A stretch of DNA of 64,000 nucleotides from Leptospira wolffii serovar Khorat str. Khorat-H2 (GCF_000306115.2 NZ_AKWX02000020.1:496001-560000), one strand, 5' to 3'. Numbered from the stretch's first letter, positions 8,848 through 17,745 are shown. A program made the numbers and translations. The notes: a model not told the origin generated them from the sequence alone.

Positions 8848-9489
8848 CTAAATTTCGAAATTTTCCTTGGCCTCGTTCGGCTTCGTTTCGGGCATATTTT
8901 TCTTTTCGCTTAACAATTTTTTAAGGCCTAGGATCGATTCTTCCAAGTCTTGGATCCGTGCTAAAAACTTTTCCCCGTCCAGGAAATCCTTCTCAGTCTT
9001 ATCTTCGAGATTGGAATAGATCTGCGCCGATAAACCATGGTACGCATTCTGCAAACTTCTAAAGGAGGATTCCAGGTTCTTCGGGGAAAGAGCCCTATTT
9101 CGAATCCGGATTTTTCGGATCCATGCCAGGATCAGTTTTAAAAGTAAAAAACCGTAGGCGGGCAAGAGAAGAAGGACCGCGGTTTTCGAGACTCGAAACA
9201 GATCCCATGTATCCGAAATTGCATGGGTCAGAAAGGAACGAATCCCGGAAACGAATAGAATAGAGATCGTATAATTGACTCTAGGGGAGGAAGGGGAAAG
9301 GGTATTGATCAAGTAAAGAATAGGAATCGAAAGCCCCAAAACCAAAACCAGATCGATCGGAAAGAGATTGGAAATCAGATCCAGAAAATGAAGGATGGCA
9401 TTATAGGTTTTCACCAATTCATCGACGGATTGGTTCAATCTATCGAAGTCAGCCTTTAAATTGGAGAAAAACTGGGTGATCTGGTTCAT
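8848..9489 (-). CDS. Membrane protein with C-terminal coiled coil, unknown function
   Basis: A 213-residue protein that I do not recognise. The N-terminal 35 residues are amphipathic and helical. Hydrophobic segments follow at about 45-62, 72-88 and 100-122, then a charged cytoplasmic tail with heptad-like leucines near 170-195 and a Lys/Glu-rich end. The 5' end overlaps the 5' end of the divergent gene at 9476. The stop is three bases from the convergent hpt stop. Confidence 0.6.
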   Translation of the reverse strand: MNQITQFFSNLKADFDRLNQSVDELVKTYNAILHFLDLISNLFPIDLVLVLGLSIPILYLINTLSPSSPRVNYTISILFVSGIRSFLTHAISDTWDLFRVSKTAVLLLLPAYGFLLLKLILAWIRKIRIRNRALSPKNLESSFRSLQNAYHGLSAQIYSNLEDKTEKDFLDGEKFLARIQDLEESILGLKKLLSEKKNMPETKPNEAKENFEI

Positions 9490-10582
9490 AAAGTCGCTCT
9501 CTCGGATTCCGGGTTGGGAAAAGGGAACAGCCCTAGTCCGAAGGCTGCAAGAACTTTCCTTAACATCGAAGCTCTTCCTAGTATATTCCGTATTCGCCGT
9601 TTATTTCCTACTCTACCATGAGTCCCATCTTCCACTTTTCTGGATGATATCTCTCTCTTTGGTAGGCTACTTTGCTTCCACGTTTTTCTTCTGGCTTATC
9701 GTTTTTGCCTATCGCAGATTGGAGACCAGGGTGGTTCTTCCCGCAATCTTCGCAGAGGTGGGAATTTCCCGCCCGACGACCGCCTTAGTTCCTTGGATGG
9801 AGGGCGGGCTTTTTCTTATATCCGTTCTGATTTGCTATATCACCGGCTTTTTCGATAATAGATCGGGAATTCTATTCTTCACAGTCTATTCTCTAGGAGT
9901 CGTTTTTTTCCGACTGATCGAGGACAAACTATTTTATAAAATAGGATTACTCGGCATACTTGTACTAGCTGCAGGGCTTATCAGCTTTAAAGCGTTGCAA
10001 TTATCGGAGACCTGGGTGGCTTACGTTCTTTTCAAACCCGCTTTCGAAGAAAAGAACGCGGAAGATTGGAAATTCGACGAGCAGGAAAGAATCGTTTCCA
10101 ATGCCGAGTTTGGAATTCACTTTAAGCTTCCGGAAGACTTTTATTTTCACAATCCCAAGAATCTAAATTTGGAAGATAAAACTGGTGTCGGACAGATCAT
10201 AGGAGCGATCTCTTCCAGTGATACGGATCCAAGCCGTTATCCGTCTATTCGGATTTTTTACTTCCCTCATCGTTACCAAAACGAAGACCAATTGGTTTCC
10301 GACTTTAAGAAGTATTTGGACTTACTCACAAAGAGGGGAGATATACAGGAAGTCAACGAATTGGAAAGCGAGACTCTCAATGGTCGCTACGTGGGTAAAT
10401 TCTGGACCCTCTATGACGTATTAAGGCCTAGATACGCCAAGATGGGAATGTTTTCCCTCGCACATCAAAATAGATCGGATACTTTCATGTTTGTGATTGC
10501 CGAAAGCCTGATCAAGAATCGCAGGCACGAAGAATCCATCGAATCCATATTGACCAGCGTCAATGTGGATCAAAAAGAATAA
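9476..10582 (+). CDS. Membrane protein with soluble C-terminal domain, unknown function
   Basis: Five or six hydrophobic segments fill about residues 25-190. A soluble domain of about 170 residues follows and ends in a run resembling proteins that carry a PsbP/DUF1795-like fold (NAEFGIHFKLPEDFYFHNP...); that comparison is weak. The frame is open from TTG at 9461. A GTG at 9476 sits eight bases after GGAG and gives 368 residues, so I prefer it. In either case its 5' end overlaps the start of the divergent gene ending at 9489. Its 3' end overlaps the convergent DUF1569 gene by 13 bases. Confidence 0.65.
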   Translation: MIWFIKSLSRIPGWEKGTALVRRLQELSLTSKLFLVYSVFAVYFLLYHESHLPLFWMISLSLVGYFASTFFFWLIVFAYRRLETRVVLPAIFAEVGISRPTTALVPWMEGGLFLISVLICYITGFFDNRSGILFFTVYSLGVVFFRLIEDKLFYKIGLLGILVLAAGLISFKALQLSETWVAYVLFKPAFEEKNAEDWKFDEQERIVSNAEFGIHFKLPEDFYFHNPKNLNLEDKTGVGQIIGAISSSDTDPSRYPSIRIFYFPHRYQNEDQLVSDFKKYLDLLTKRGDIQEVNELESETLNGRYVGKFWTLYDVLRPRYAKMGMFSLAHQNRSDTFMFVIAESLIKNRRHEESIESILTSVNVDQKE

Positions 10583-11154
10583 TCCAAATATGTAAGATGA
10601 TTCGCGATATGCATCGCGTGAGCCGATTCGTATTCTTTCTTGGACAAGGCTCCGTATGCGAAATGCGGAGCGAATTCCCCCCGATGTTCGATGAACGCTT
10701 CGAAGGCTTTTCGCAGTTCAAAAATTCCCTCTTCTAAAGTCGCGCTAGGTTTTAGAATATCGGCTCCAGGAATCGGTGCGTTTAGGTCGTGGGACATCCT
10801 ACCCTTTCTTTCGAAATTCCAGAAAGCCAATCTGCCCACCGTATTCTGAAAAATCGCGGGCTTATTTTCCGGATAGCCTTGAATGGAATAGCGGATGCTT
10901 TGCGCGCAATGCAATAAGATTTGAGCCGGGCTCCATTCTCCGTAAGGTAGAATCTTGGACGCCTTCCTTAATTTTTCCAATTCTTCATCCGCGTCGTCAA
11001 GAGTCGCGAATACTAAGCCTCTATCCTTTGCGCCTGCGGGAGCGTTCGAACATGAATGTAAAAGGGAGCTAGCGGTTCCAGCCCCTACGATCAGGACTCC
11101 TAAACGGACGGATTGATGTAAGAATTCCTTTCTGGATAGTTGTTCCGGCTTCAT
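10570..11154 (-). CDS. DUF1569-family lipoprotein (DinB-like fold)
   Basis: A 194-residue protein. It begins with SRKEFLHQSVRLG, resembling a Tat motif with Lys in place of the second Arg. A hydrophobic stretch then ends in the lipobox LLHSC (Cys35), so a lipoprotein is likely. The mature part has the features of DUF1569: SPAQILLHCAQSIRYSIQGYP near the middle and HAMHIANHLTYLDY at the end. The histidines may bind metal as in DinB-like four-helix bundles. The role is unknown. The start ATG is preceded by GAGGAG. Confidence 0.75.
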   Translation of the reverse strand: MKPEQLSRKEFLHQSVRLGVLIVGAGTASSLLHSCSNAPAGAKDRGLVFATLDDADEELEKLRKASKILPYGEWSPAQILLHCAQSIRYSIQGYPENKPAIFQNTVGRLAFWNFERKGRMSHDLNAPIPGADILKPSATLEEGIFELRKAFEAFIEHRGEFAPHFAYGALSKKEYESAHAMHIANHLTYLDYSF

Positions 11155-11257
11155 CGCATTCTCCTCGGTAGTTCTAATATTTTGATCCTACAGTTTTGGA
11201 TGAAATGCCGACTTCCGTCAAGACTTTGCGATGCACAGGTGTAAAGGAACTTTTGGA

Positions 11258-12511
11258 TTATCCGTTTTCTTCGGGAAGCTTACCTACGTATTTCGCTCTC
11301 GGTCGTATCAAGTTTCCCGCTTCGTATTGTTCTATAGCGTGAGCCAACCATCCGGCACTTCTCCCTATAGCGAATATTCCGATCCCTGCACCTTTAGGTA
11401 ATTGCAGAATTTTTGATACAAGCCCTAAGCCGGCATCTATTGTAGGATAATCTTCTAGGATTTTTTCCGCTTCCTTTAAAAAGATCAGATATTTTTCCAA
11501 GTTGCGATTTTGGGAGAATAGTCTAGATACGAGCTCTATGATTTTCTTACCTCTCGGATCTCCCTTTCGATACAAAGGATGACCGAAACCCGGGATATTC
11601 TCTCCGTTTCTTAGCTTCTCCTCTAAGAAGGAACGATCCTTTTTGGAATTTCCGCTCGAATGGGATAATAAATCGGCCGCCTTTTCGGTAAGGAGTCCGT
11701 GTTTGGGTCCGGACAATGCGGCAAGTCCCGCAAGTGTAACCTGGTATAAGGAAGCTTCGCTGGAAGCAACGCATCTAGCGGTAAACGAAGATACGTTCAA
11801 TTCATGATCCGCCGAAAGGATTAAGGACGCCTCCAAGAGTCGGATTGCGTTCCGCTTCCTTTCCGAGTCGGAAGAATTTTCCTCTATCCATCCGGAATAT
11901 AATGTTTCCGAGATGGATCCGTAAGATGTGTTCTTCCGAGAAGCGAATAAGGTCAGGCATCTGAGAATGTGAGAAGCCGTTTTACGAAAGGTCTTAGAGT
12001 CCTGACGGAAAGCTTTCGGATCTTCATATTCTACGAAAGCCAATTGCATTCTGCAAATGTCCAAGATGGAACGAGAGCCTAAATTCTTTCTAAGGCTTAA
12101 GTTTTCTTCGGAAAGTACAGGCCATGCCGCCTCGAAAGGGGAAATATTTTCCGCTTCCCAAAGTAAAGTCGCCGTTTCTTCGAAAGTGGATCCTTCCGAG
12201 AGGTTAAGAACGTCCTTACCTCTATAGTAAAGAGTGCTTTCTCCTAAGAGAGTGATCGACGATTCTAAAACGGGTTGTCCCAGCGTTAGAGCCGCTTTAG
12301 CGGTCTTTCCGGGTTGGGCCCTTTCTTCTCTTCTTAAGAGAAGTTGTTCTACGTCTTCTCGCCGATAGCGTTTGCTTCTGTCCTTACTTCCCCCGGCTTC
12401 CGAATGTAATAAGCCTCGGCTGACATAAGCATATACGGTTTGCATCTCAACGCCTAAAATCCTAGAAACTTCGTCCGCCGAGAGAAACGGTTTTTTGGAA
12501 GAAAAAGGCAT
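11258..12511 (-). CDS. Citrate synthase family protein with N-terminal MerR/excisionase-type DNA-binding domain
   Basis: A 417-residue fusion. Residues about 8-60 (FLSADEVSRILGVEMQTVYA, then SKRYRREDVEQLL) form a winged HTH of the MerR/excisionase type. The rest is a citrate synthase with recognisable active-site histidines in GPKHG and GFGHPLY and an aspartate in TIDAGLG. The Arg-bearing GRSAGWLAHAIEQ and LIRPRAKYVG at the end also fit. It could be an active enzyme that also binds DNA, or a regulator sensing citrate-synthase substrates. It is divergent from a plain citrate synthase across two dyads. Its ATG has no visible ribosome-binding site, which may mean a leaderless message. Confidence 0.88.
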   Translation of the reverse strand: MPFSSKKPFLSADEVSRILGVEMQTVYAYVSRGLLHSEAGGSKDRSKRYRREDVEQLLLRREERAQPGKTAKAALTLGQPVLESSITLLGESTLYYRGKDVLNLSEGSTFEETATLLWEAENISPFEAAWPVLSEENLSLRKNLGSRSILDICRMQLAFVEYEDPKAFRQDSKTFRKTASHILRCLTLFASRKNTSYGSISETLYSGWIEENSSDSERKRNAIRLLEASLILSADHELNVSSFTARCVASSEASLYQVTLAGLAALSGPKHGLLTEKAADLLSHSSGNSKKDRSFLEEKLRNGENIPGFGHPLYRKGDPRGKKIIELVSRLFSQNRNLEKYLIFLKEAEKILEDYPTIDAGLGLVSKILQLPKGAGIGIFAIGRSAGWLAHAIEQYEAGNLIRPRAKYVGKLPEENG

Positions 12512-12551
12512 ATATTGACATATTAATCAATATTGACCAAAGTAAGTCAAT
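12512..12551. promoter_or_regulatory. Two similar dyads between divergent citrate synthase genes, candidate operator
   Basis: Dyad 1 at 12512-12533 is ATATTGA-N8-TCAATAT. Dyad 2 at 12532-12551 is ATTGAC-N8-GTCAAT. Both share the ATTGA half-site and an eight-base spacer, and their centres are 19 bp apart, about two helical turns. Dyad 1 abuts the start codon of the HTH-citrate synthase gene. The spacing and symmetry suit a MerR-like dimer. That the HTH-citrate synthase itself binds here is an inference. Confidence 0.6.
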
Positions 12552-12584
12552 CCACTAAGCTAAAATCGAACCAAGGAGAATAGT

Positions 12585-13718
12585 ATGAAAACTTCCGAGA
12601 AAGAAAAGGAAAAGAGATACAGTCCGGGTCTGGAAGGAGTTCCCGCAGCTAGGACTAAATTATCCCGGGTGGACGGAGAAGAAGGAAGACTCACCATAGT
12701 AGGTTACGAAGTGGAGGAGTTCGCAGGTAAGGCCAGCTTCGAAGAAACGATTTATCTATTATGGAACGGAGATCGACCGAATCCGATCGAATTGAATCAA
12801 TTCGGAGAAGAACTTAGAAACTCCAGAAGATTCTCCAAGGTGATTCGAACGATCATAGAGGAAGCGGTATATGCGAATCTTCCTTTGATCGATATCCTAA
12901 GAATCGGTTCCGCCGCTCTTTCTCTCGGGGCAGGCCCTGAAAATGCGAAGAAAGATGCGATGGCGGTACTTGCCACATTTCCTTTGATCGTTGCCTGGGC
13001 GTATCGATTGAGTAAAGGAGTCGCTCCGGTTCTTCCCAGACAGGATCTAGATATTGCGGCTAACTTTCTTTATATGTTGGAGGGTAAGGAGCCTGAGCAT
13101 AAATCGGTTCGCGCATTGAACACTTACTTGAATACGGTTTGCGATCACGGATTGAACGCTTCCACATTTGCCGCACGGGTGATTATATCCACCCAATCGG
13201 ATATGATTTCAGCGGTGACCGGAGGCTTAGGTGCACTGAAAGGACCATTGCATGGGGGTGCACCGGGGCCAGCCCTGGATACCGTATTCGAAATCGGAGA
13301 AAAGAAAAATGCGGAGAAGGTGCTTAGGGAAAAATTGAGCGGAGGAGAAAGACTGATGGGTTTCGGTCATCGACTCTATAAGGTAAGAGATCCCAGAGCG
13401 GACGTCTTAGCCGTTGCCGCTAAGAATCTTTATGATACCGAAGAAAAAAGGGAATTCTACGATCTGGCGATGCATGTGGAGAAAACCGCCTTACGCTTAC
13501 TGAAGGAGTTTAAACCGGATAGGATACTGCAAACCAATGTGGAATTTTACACGGCTCTTCTTTTGCATGGGATCGGATTTCCTACGCAATTATTTACTCC
13601 TGTATTCGCAATGGGTCGGGCCGCGGGTTGGACGGCGCATTGTTTCGAGCAGCTAAAGGAAAGGATACTCAGACCGGATGCAATCTATATCGGAGAAGAA
13701 GGAAGAAAATGGAACTGA
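12585..13718 (+). CDS. Citrate synthase / 2-methylcitrate synthase family enzyme
   Basis: A 377-residue type II-size citrate synthase, condensing acetyl-CoA (or propionyl-CoA) with oxaloacetate. Active-site motifs are GPLHGGAPG (first His), GFGHRLYKVRDPRAD (second His) and NVEFYTA, where the usual catalytic Asp is Glu. The Arg motif AMGRAAGWTAHC and ILRPDAIYIG follow. A good site, AAGGAG, precedes the ATG. It is divergent from the HTH-citrate synthase across a dyad region and ends at a strong terminator. The main TCA enzyme and a methylcitrate role cannot be separated by eye. Confidence 0.92.
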   Translation: MKTSEKEKEKRYSPGLEGVPAARTKLSRVDGEEGRLTIVGYEVEEFAGKASFEETIYLLWNGDRPNPIELNQFGEELRNSRRFSKVIRTIIEEAVYANLPLIDILRIGSAALSLGAGPENAKKDAMAVLATFPLIVAWAYRLSKGVAPVLPRQDLDIAANFLYMLEGKEPEHKSVRALNTYLNTVCDHGLNASTFAARVIISTQSDMISAVTGGLGALKGPLHGGAPGPALDTVFEIGEKKNAEKVLREKLSGGERLMGFGHRLYKVRDPRADVLAVAAKNLYDTEEKREFYDLAMHVEKTALRLLKEFKPDRILQTNVEFYTALLLHGIGFPTQLFTPVFAMGRAAGWTAHCFEQLKERILRPDAIYIGEEGRKWN

Positions 13719-13728
13719 TCTCTTTCGG

Positions 13729-13766
13729 TAGGGGAGAGAGATTTAAAATCGTTCTCCCCTATTTTT
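13729..13766 (+). terminator. Rho-independent terminator after citrate synthase
   Basis: A perfect 9-bp stem, TAGGGGAGA and TCTCCCCTA, with a 15-base loop is followed directly by TTTTT. It lies 10 bases past the citrate synthase stop. The right arm contains the stop codon of the convergent M23 peptidase gene. Confidence 0.8.
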
Positions 13767-14844
13767 CCGTTTTCGGTTTTTTTCCCACAAGCTCCGTCTG
13801 AACTACGGATAACGGATCCACCATGACTCCTTGCACTCTCAATCCGAGATGCAAATGAGGACCCGTGGACATTCCGGTAGAACCGATCTTTCCGATCAGA
13901 TCCCCTTTCTTTACCTTGTCTCCCGTCTGGACCAGTAGCTCGGATTGATGCATGTATAAGGAATAAACTTCCAGGCCGTGATCGATTACGATGAAATTGC
14001 CTTCGTAATACATGGATTTGGAAAGTATAACGGTTCCGTCGTTGATCGCAAATATAGGATCTCCCACTCCGCCCTTGAAATCGGATCCGCCGTGAGGGCG
14101 GCCTTTTTCCTTATTGTAGATTCTTCTTTTATAAAAGGGGCTGTTTAGAATCGGCTTAGGAACCGGATACTCGAAATCGGAATCGATCTGCAGATCCGAT
14201 TTGGATTGGAAGGCTTTCGCCTTCGCTTCGGAACATTCTTTGATGAATGCTTTGGTCTCCTCCGGCAATTCCTCGGAGGTATACTGTTTGTCCATCGTAA
14301 GATGGGAAACCTTAGATGTAGCGAAAGAAGTTTTTTGGATGGGGATCTCGTATTTCTTGGAATCGTTTTTGGAGAATAGATTCTTCTCCGTAAGTTCCAG
14401 GATTCCGTTGGCCTTTGAAAATTCCGGAGAAATCGGAACGAAGGCGAGAATGAAACCGTCCCTTTGGGTAAAAGGCAATTCGGTTCCTTCCCAAGCGACT
14501 TTAAAACGATCCAGTTTGTTCAAGATTCGAGGAAGCGGCTTTATCTTTAAAAACAGCAATTCCCCTTGGGCGAATTTTCGACCGGAAAGGGAAAAAGAAA
14601 AAAGATCTTCTTTCTTTTCCACGATTTCGCCCGGAAGCCTTTTCGGTTTTTTGGGAGCGAGGGAGGTCGCGGTCTTTTTCGGCTTTTCTTGTTTGTCCTT
14701 CTTTTCGCTCGAGCCTATTTTCGGTAGTACGGAGGCTGCTTTCGGTTTTTCTTTTTTCTTAGCTTCTTCCTTTGAGTAAAGCTCTAGGTTTGCAAAAAGA
14801 ATAAGAAGAAGGAATATCGCGGTTCTAGAATAAGAATTGTACAT
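13759..14844 (-). CDS. M23 family metallopeptidase, secreted (LytM-like)
   Basis: A 361-residue envelope protein. It has a signal peptide over about 1-24, then a Lys/Pro-rich low-complexity linker to about residue 70. A middle domain of unknown type leads to a C-terminal M23 peptidase domain. The zinc ligands are in place: HGGSDF (H-x3-D) near 250 and GPHLHLG near 329. The family cuts peptidoglycan cross-bridges or activates amidases. The gene ends inside the terminator shared with the convergent citrate synthase gene. Confidence 0.9.
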   Translation of the reverse strand: MYNSYSRTAIFLLLILFANLELYSKEEAKKKEKPKAASVLPKIGSSEKKDKQEKPKKTATSLAPKKPKRLPGEIVEKKEDLFSFSLSGRKFAQGELLFLKIKPLPRILNKLDRFKVAWEGTELPFTQRDGFILAFVPISPEFSKANGILELTEKNLFSKNDSKKYEIPIQKTSFATSKVSHLTMDKQYTSEELPEETKAFIKECSEAKAKAFQSKSDLQIDSDFEYPVPKPILNSPFYKRRIYNKEKGRPHGGSDFKGGVGDPIFAINDGTVILSKSMYYEGNFIVIDHGLEVYSLYMHQSELLVQTGDKVKKGDLIGKIGSTGMSTGPHLHLGLRVQGVMVDPLSVVQTELVGKKPKTEK

Positions 14845-15238
14845 GGAAAACGGCCGGGAGTCGGATCTTAGTCTAGAATAGGACGTTTTTAGGTACAGAA
14901 ATATTTTTCTAAAATATAAGCGAAGCGGATCCCACTCTTAGAGATCTTTTTCACAATCGATTCTTCCCGGATGATTGGAATACCTTTCCCGATTCCGATC
15001 GTGTTTCGTTACTTCGAATGAATAGTCTTAAGAACTAAGAGACTTGCGTATTTTTTCGGAGATCCACTCTCGGCTTGAAAATTATGTCCCTTTTTTCAGA
15101 TTTCGGTCTCGGCCGGACCTTACCTTTCCTTTAGAAAATTCTTCAGAACGTTGCTTAGTCGTATCTTCATCGCTAATTTCCAAAAAAACCCCTCAGAAAA
15201 TTCCGAGAATCGCCGAAACAAAGAACAGGGACCGGACA
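14845..15238. other. Intergenic region upstream of the flagellar gene cluster
   Basis: This 394-base gap separates the divergent M23 peptidase and flgN. The flgN frame stays open back to 15044, but that extension has no flgN-like content and I treat it as untranslated. The stretch should hold promoters for both genes. I see A/T-rich blocks near 14890-14920 but no convincing -35/-10 pair or sigma-54 site, and no structured RNA I recognise. Confidence 0.5.
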
Positions 15239-15775
15239 ATGACGATAAAAAAAGAGGAATGGTTGGATCGGATTTGCGCTCTTCTGGAAGAGGAAATCGG
15301 CCTGTACTCGGAAATTCTAGAATTAGAAAAAGAGAAAACCAATGCGGTTACCGTGGCGGACGGAAAAGCAATGGAATCGATTTCCAAGAAATCCTACGAG
15401 CTGATCGTTCATGCGAGCGAGATCGAAAGAGTTCGGATGAACGCCATCCAAGACGTTTATTCTTCCAGTAATCTGGGGCTCCCCAAGGAAGGAGTTCCTA
15501 CTTTAACCGATTTTTTGAATAAGATAGATAGGGACTCCGAGCATAGATTGAAACAACTCGGTACAAGATTAAAAGATACGGTCCACAAATTGAAGGATCG
15601 AATCAAGGCGAACGACAAATTGATTCGCACTAGACAGGAATTTTTACGGGCTACGATCGAAGCCATGCGTACTAACGCGAAGAGCGGGGAAGTTTCCGTT
15701 TACGAGGACGATAACTCGGCCGCGACGAGAACCAAGAAAAAACGATCTTCGGTGCTTGTGAACGCTTCCGCTTAA
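15239..15775 (+). CDS. flgN: FlgN-family flagellar export chaperone
   Basis: A 178-residue, almost entirely helical protein with the FlgN pattern: an N-terminal helix rich in Leu/Glu (LLEEEIGLYSEILELEKEKT) followed by long coiled-coil helices. FlgN holds hook-junction proteins FlgK and FlgL for export, and both are encoded directly downstream. The C-terminus is basic (TRTKKKRSS). The frame extends upstream to 15044, but the ATG at 15239 gives the usual family length. Identification rests on helical character and position. Confidence 0.85.
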   Translation: MTIKKEEWLDRICALLEEEIGLYSEILELEKEKTNAVTVADGKAMESISKKSYELIVHASEIERVRMNAIQDVYSSSNLGLPKEGVPTLTDFLNKIDRDSEHRLKQLGTRLKDTVHKLKDRIKANDKLIRTRQEFLRATIEAMRTNAKSGEVSVYEDDNSAATRTKKKRSSVLVNASA

Positions 15776-15811
15776 GCGGAAATATCGGATAGGAGGGAGA
15801 GAATATGGGAT
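15776..15811 (+). promoter_or_regulatory. GGA-rich flgK leader, candidate CsrA-binding region
   Basis: Five GGA triplets fall within 33 bases: 15778-15780, 15787-15789, 15792-15794, 15796-15798, and 15808-15810 just inside the gene. The third and fourth form the ribosome-binding site AGGAGGGA. CsrA binds GGA in ANGGA contexts, often overlapping the ribosome-binding site, and csrA itself lies 3.8 kb downstream. Purine-rich SD regions contain GGA by chance, so this is a candidate only. Confidence 0.4.
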
Positions 15812-17715
15812 CCACATTCTCCGGATTGGAAATAGGTAAGAGAGGACTTGCTGCACACCAGCAGGCCTTGCAAACCACAGGTCATAATATTTCAAACGCG
15901 GATAATAAACATTATTCCCGGCAAAGAGTCGTACTCCAAGCGACCGATCCTCTATACGAGCCCTCGCTGAACCGCGCTCATGTTCCGGGTCAGATAGGAC
16001 AAGGTGTGGAGATCGCGTCCATAGAGAGAGTTAGAGACACTTTCATAGACGATAGAATCATAGAGACTTCCGGAGTGAAGGATTATTGGGCTGCTAAGAA
16101 CGAATATCTTTACCAAGCGGAGAATATCTTCAACGAACCGAACGGTACCACTCTTCGCACCTTGATGGATAAATTCTGGTCTTCCTGGGAAGAATTGGCG
16201 AATTATCCCGAAGATAACGCCCATCGTTCCGTCGTTCTGGAAAAAGCCCAAGGATTGGGAAGCAGAATGGAGGACGTTTACAGAAAACTCTCCCAGCTTC
16301 GCGATCAATCCAATCGGGAAATCGAATCCCATGCTTTGCATCTGAATACGATTGCGGAGAATATACGTACCTTAAACGAAAGGATTGCGAAATCCGAGGC
16401 TTTAGGGGATAAGCCGAACGATTTGTATGACAAACGGGATTCCTTATTGCAGGAACTTTCAAGTTTGACGGATATCACGATCGGCAGAAGCGACGAAGAC
16501 GAATTGATGGTCTTCATCGGTCAGCAGATTCTTGTGCAAGGCGGAAAGCTGAATAAGATCGATATATTAGGAAATCCTGCTAAAGACGGATTATTGGATT
16601 TATATTGGCAGACTACGGGAGACCCGGTTCTTCTGAAGAAAGGTCGTCTCCAAGGTCTTATCGAAGTTCGGGATAAGATTCTAGGCGAGAAAATCGACCA
16701 AGTGGACGCGCTTGCCATCAACGTGATGGATGTAATCAACGAAATCCATAAGGACGGTTTCGGTCTAAACGGAAACACCAACCAAAGCTTTTTTGATGTA
16801 CGCTCGTTGGCTTTGAATACCTTCGGAGAATACGATTCTGACGGAGATGGGCAAAACGATATTACCGCGATCTTCCGGGTTTCCGGAAAGAATACATTGG
16901 ATCCGGATCGTCCGATCGGAATCAACGGAACCATGACTTTCTTCCGTCCGGATCAGAAGGAAACTCCGGTTCTTATTCCGTATTCCGCAAACGATACGAT
17001 CAACGGAGTCATCAAAAGGATCAACGCATCCAAGGTAGGGGTCGTGGCTTATATGAATCACGACAACCAATTGGCTTTGAAGGCAACCGTCGCGGAAGAT
17101 TCTCCTAAAAAGAACTTCATCCTAAGACATATCGAGGATTCGGGAGAATTGCTCGTGGGTCTGACGGGAATCCTAATGGCTTCCGGACCCGCAGGCGCTT
17201 ACGATTACAAAAGATTGGGAGAAATCACCAAACTGCAATCCAAGCCGGAAGATATCACTCTTTCTCCGCATTTTCACCCTTCTTCTTATTTCAGGGTAAG
17301 CGAACATATCGCCAATAACGTGGCGAACATAGCCGCAGCCCGAGGTAAGGATGTGGGAGGAACGGGAGATTACAATTCTCCCGGAGGCCATAAGGACGGA
17401 AGAAACGCGTTACTCGTCGCTTCTTCTCTCAGAAATAATCCGGTCATGGTGGATTATTCCAAAACCACCGACGACTTTTACAATAGCCTAATCTCTAAAC
17501 TGGGAACGGAAGCGAGAGAGGCCAAACAAGAATGGGGAATCCAAACGGACTTGATGACAGATCTCGAAAATATGAGACAGTCCGTAATGGGTGTGAGCTT
17601 GGACGAGGAAATGGCCAATATGGTGCAGTTCCAACATTCCTATAACGCGTCCGCGAAGATGATCAATACCATGAACGAAATTCTAGATACGATCATCAAT
17701 CGCTTGGGTGCATAA
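15805..17715 (+). CDS. flgK: Flagellar hook-associated protein 1 (FlgK)
   Basis: A 636-residue hook-filament junction protein. The N-terminus [37 protein letters not shown] is the conserved flagellar rod/hook signature. The C-terminal helix ends with the matching [32 protein letters not shown], which pairs with it in the assembled junction. The ribosome-binding site AGGAGGGAG lies six bases before the ATG. It sits between flgN and flgL, 29 and 30 bases away, in one operon. It is exported by the flagellar type III system to the hook tip. Confidence 0.97.
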   Translation: MGSTFSGLEIGKRGLAAHQQALQTTGHNISNADNKHYSRQRVVLQATDPLYEPSLNRAHVPGQIGQGVEIASIERVRDTFIDDRIIETSGVKDYWAAKNEYLYQAENIFNEPNGTTLRTLMDKFWSSWEELANYPEDNAHRSVVLEKAQGLGSRMEDVYRKLSQLRDQSNREIESHALHLNTIAENIRTLNERIAKSEALGDKPNDLYDKRDSLLQELSSLTDITIGRSDEDELMVFIGQQILVQGGKLNKIDILGNPAKDGLLDLYWQTTGDPVLLKKGRLQGLIEVRDKILGEKIDQVDALAINVMDVINEIHKDGFGLNGNTNQSFFDVRSLALNTFGEYDSDGDGQNDITAIFRVSGKNTLDPDRPIGINGTMTFFRPDQKETPVLIPYSANDTINGVIKRINASKVGVVAYMNHDNQLALKATVAEDSPKKNFILRHIEDSGELLVGLTGILMASGPAGAYDYKRLGEITKLQSKPEDITLSPHFHPSSYFRVSEHIANNVANIAAARGKDVGGTGDYNSPGGHKDGRNALLVASSLRNNPVMVDYSKTTDDFYNSLISKLGTEAREAKQEWGIQTDLMTDLENMRQSVMGVSLDEEMANMVQFQHSYNASAKMINTMNEILDTIINRLGA

Positions 17716-17745
17716 TTCCGCGGGGAATAGCAAGGAGGCGAAGCC

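Noticed and set aside
14201..14779. 192-residue plus-strand ORF
   Set aside because: It is the antisense shadow of the M23 peptidase gene, whose zinc motifs are clear, and it has no ribosome-binding site.
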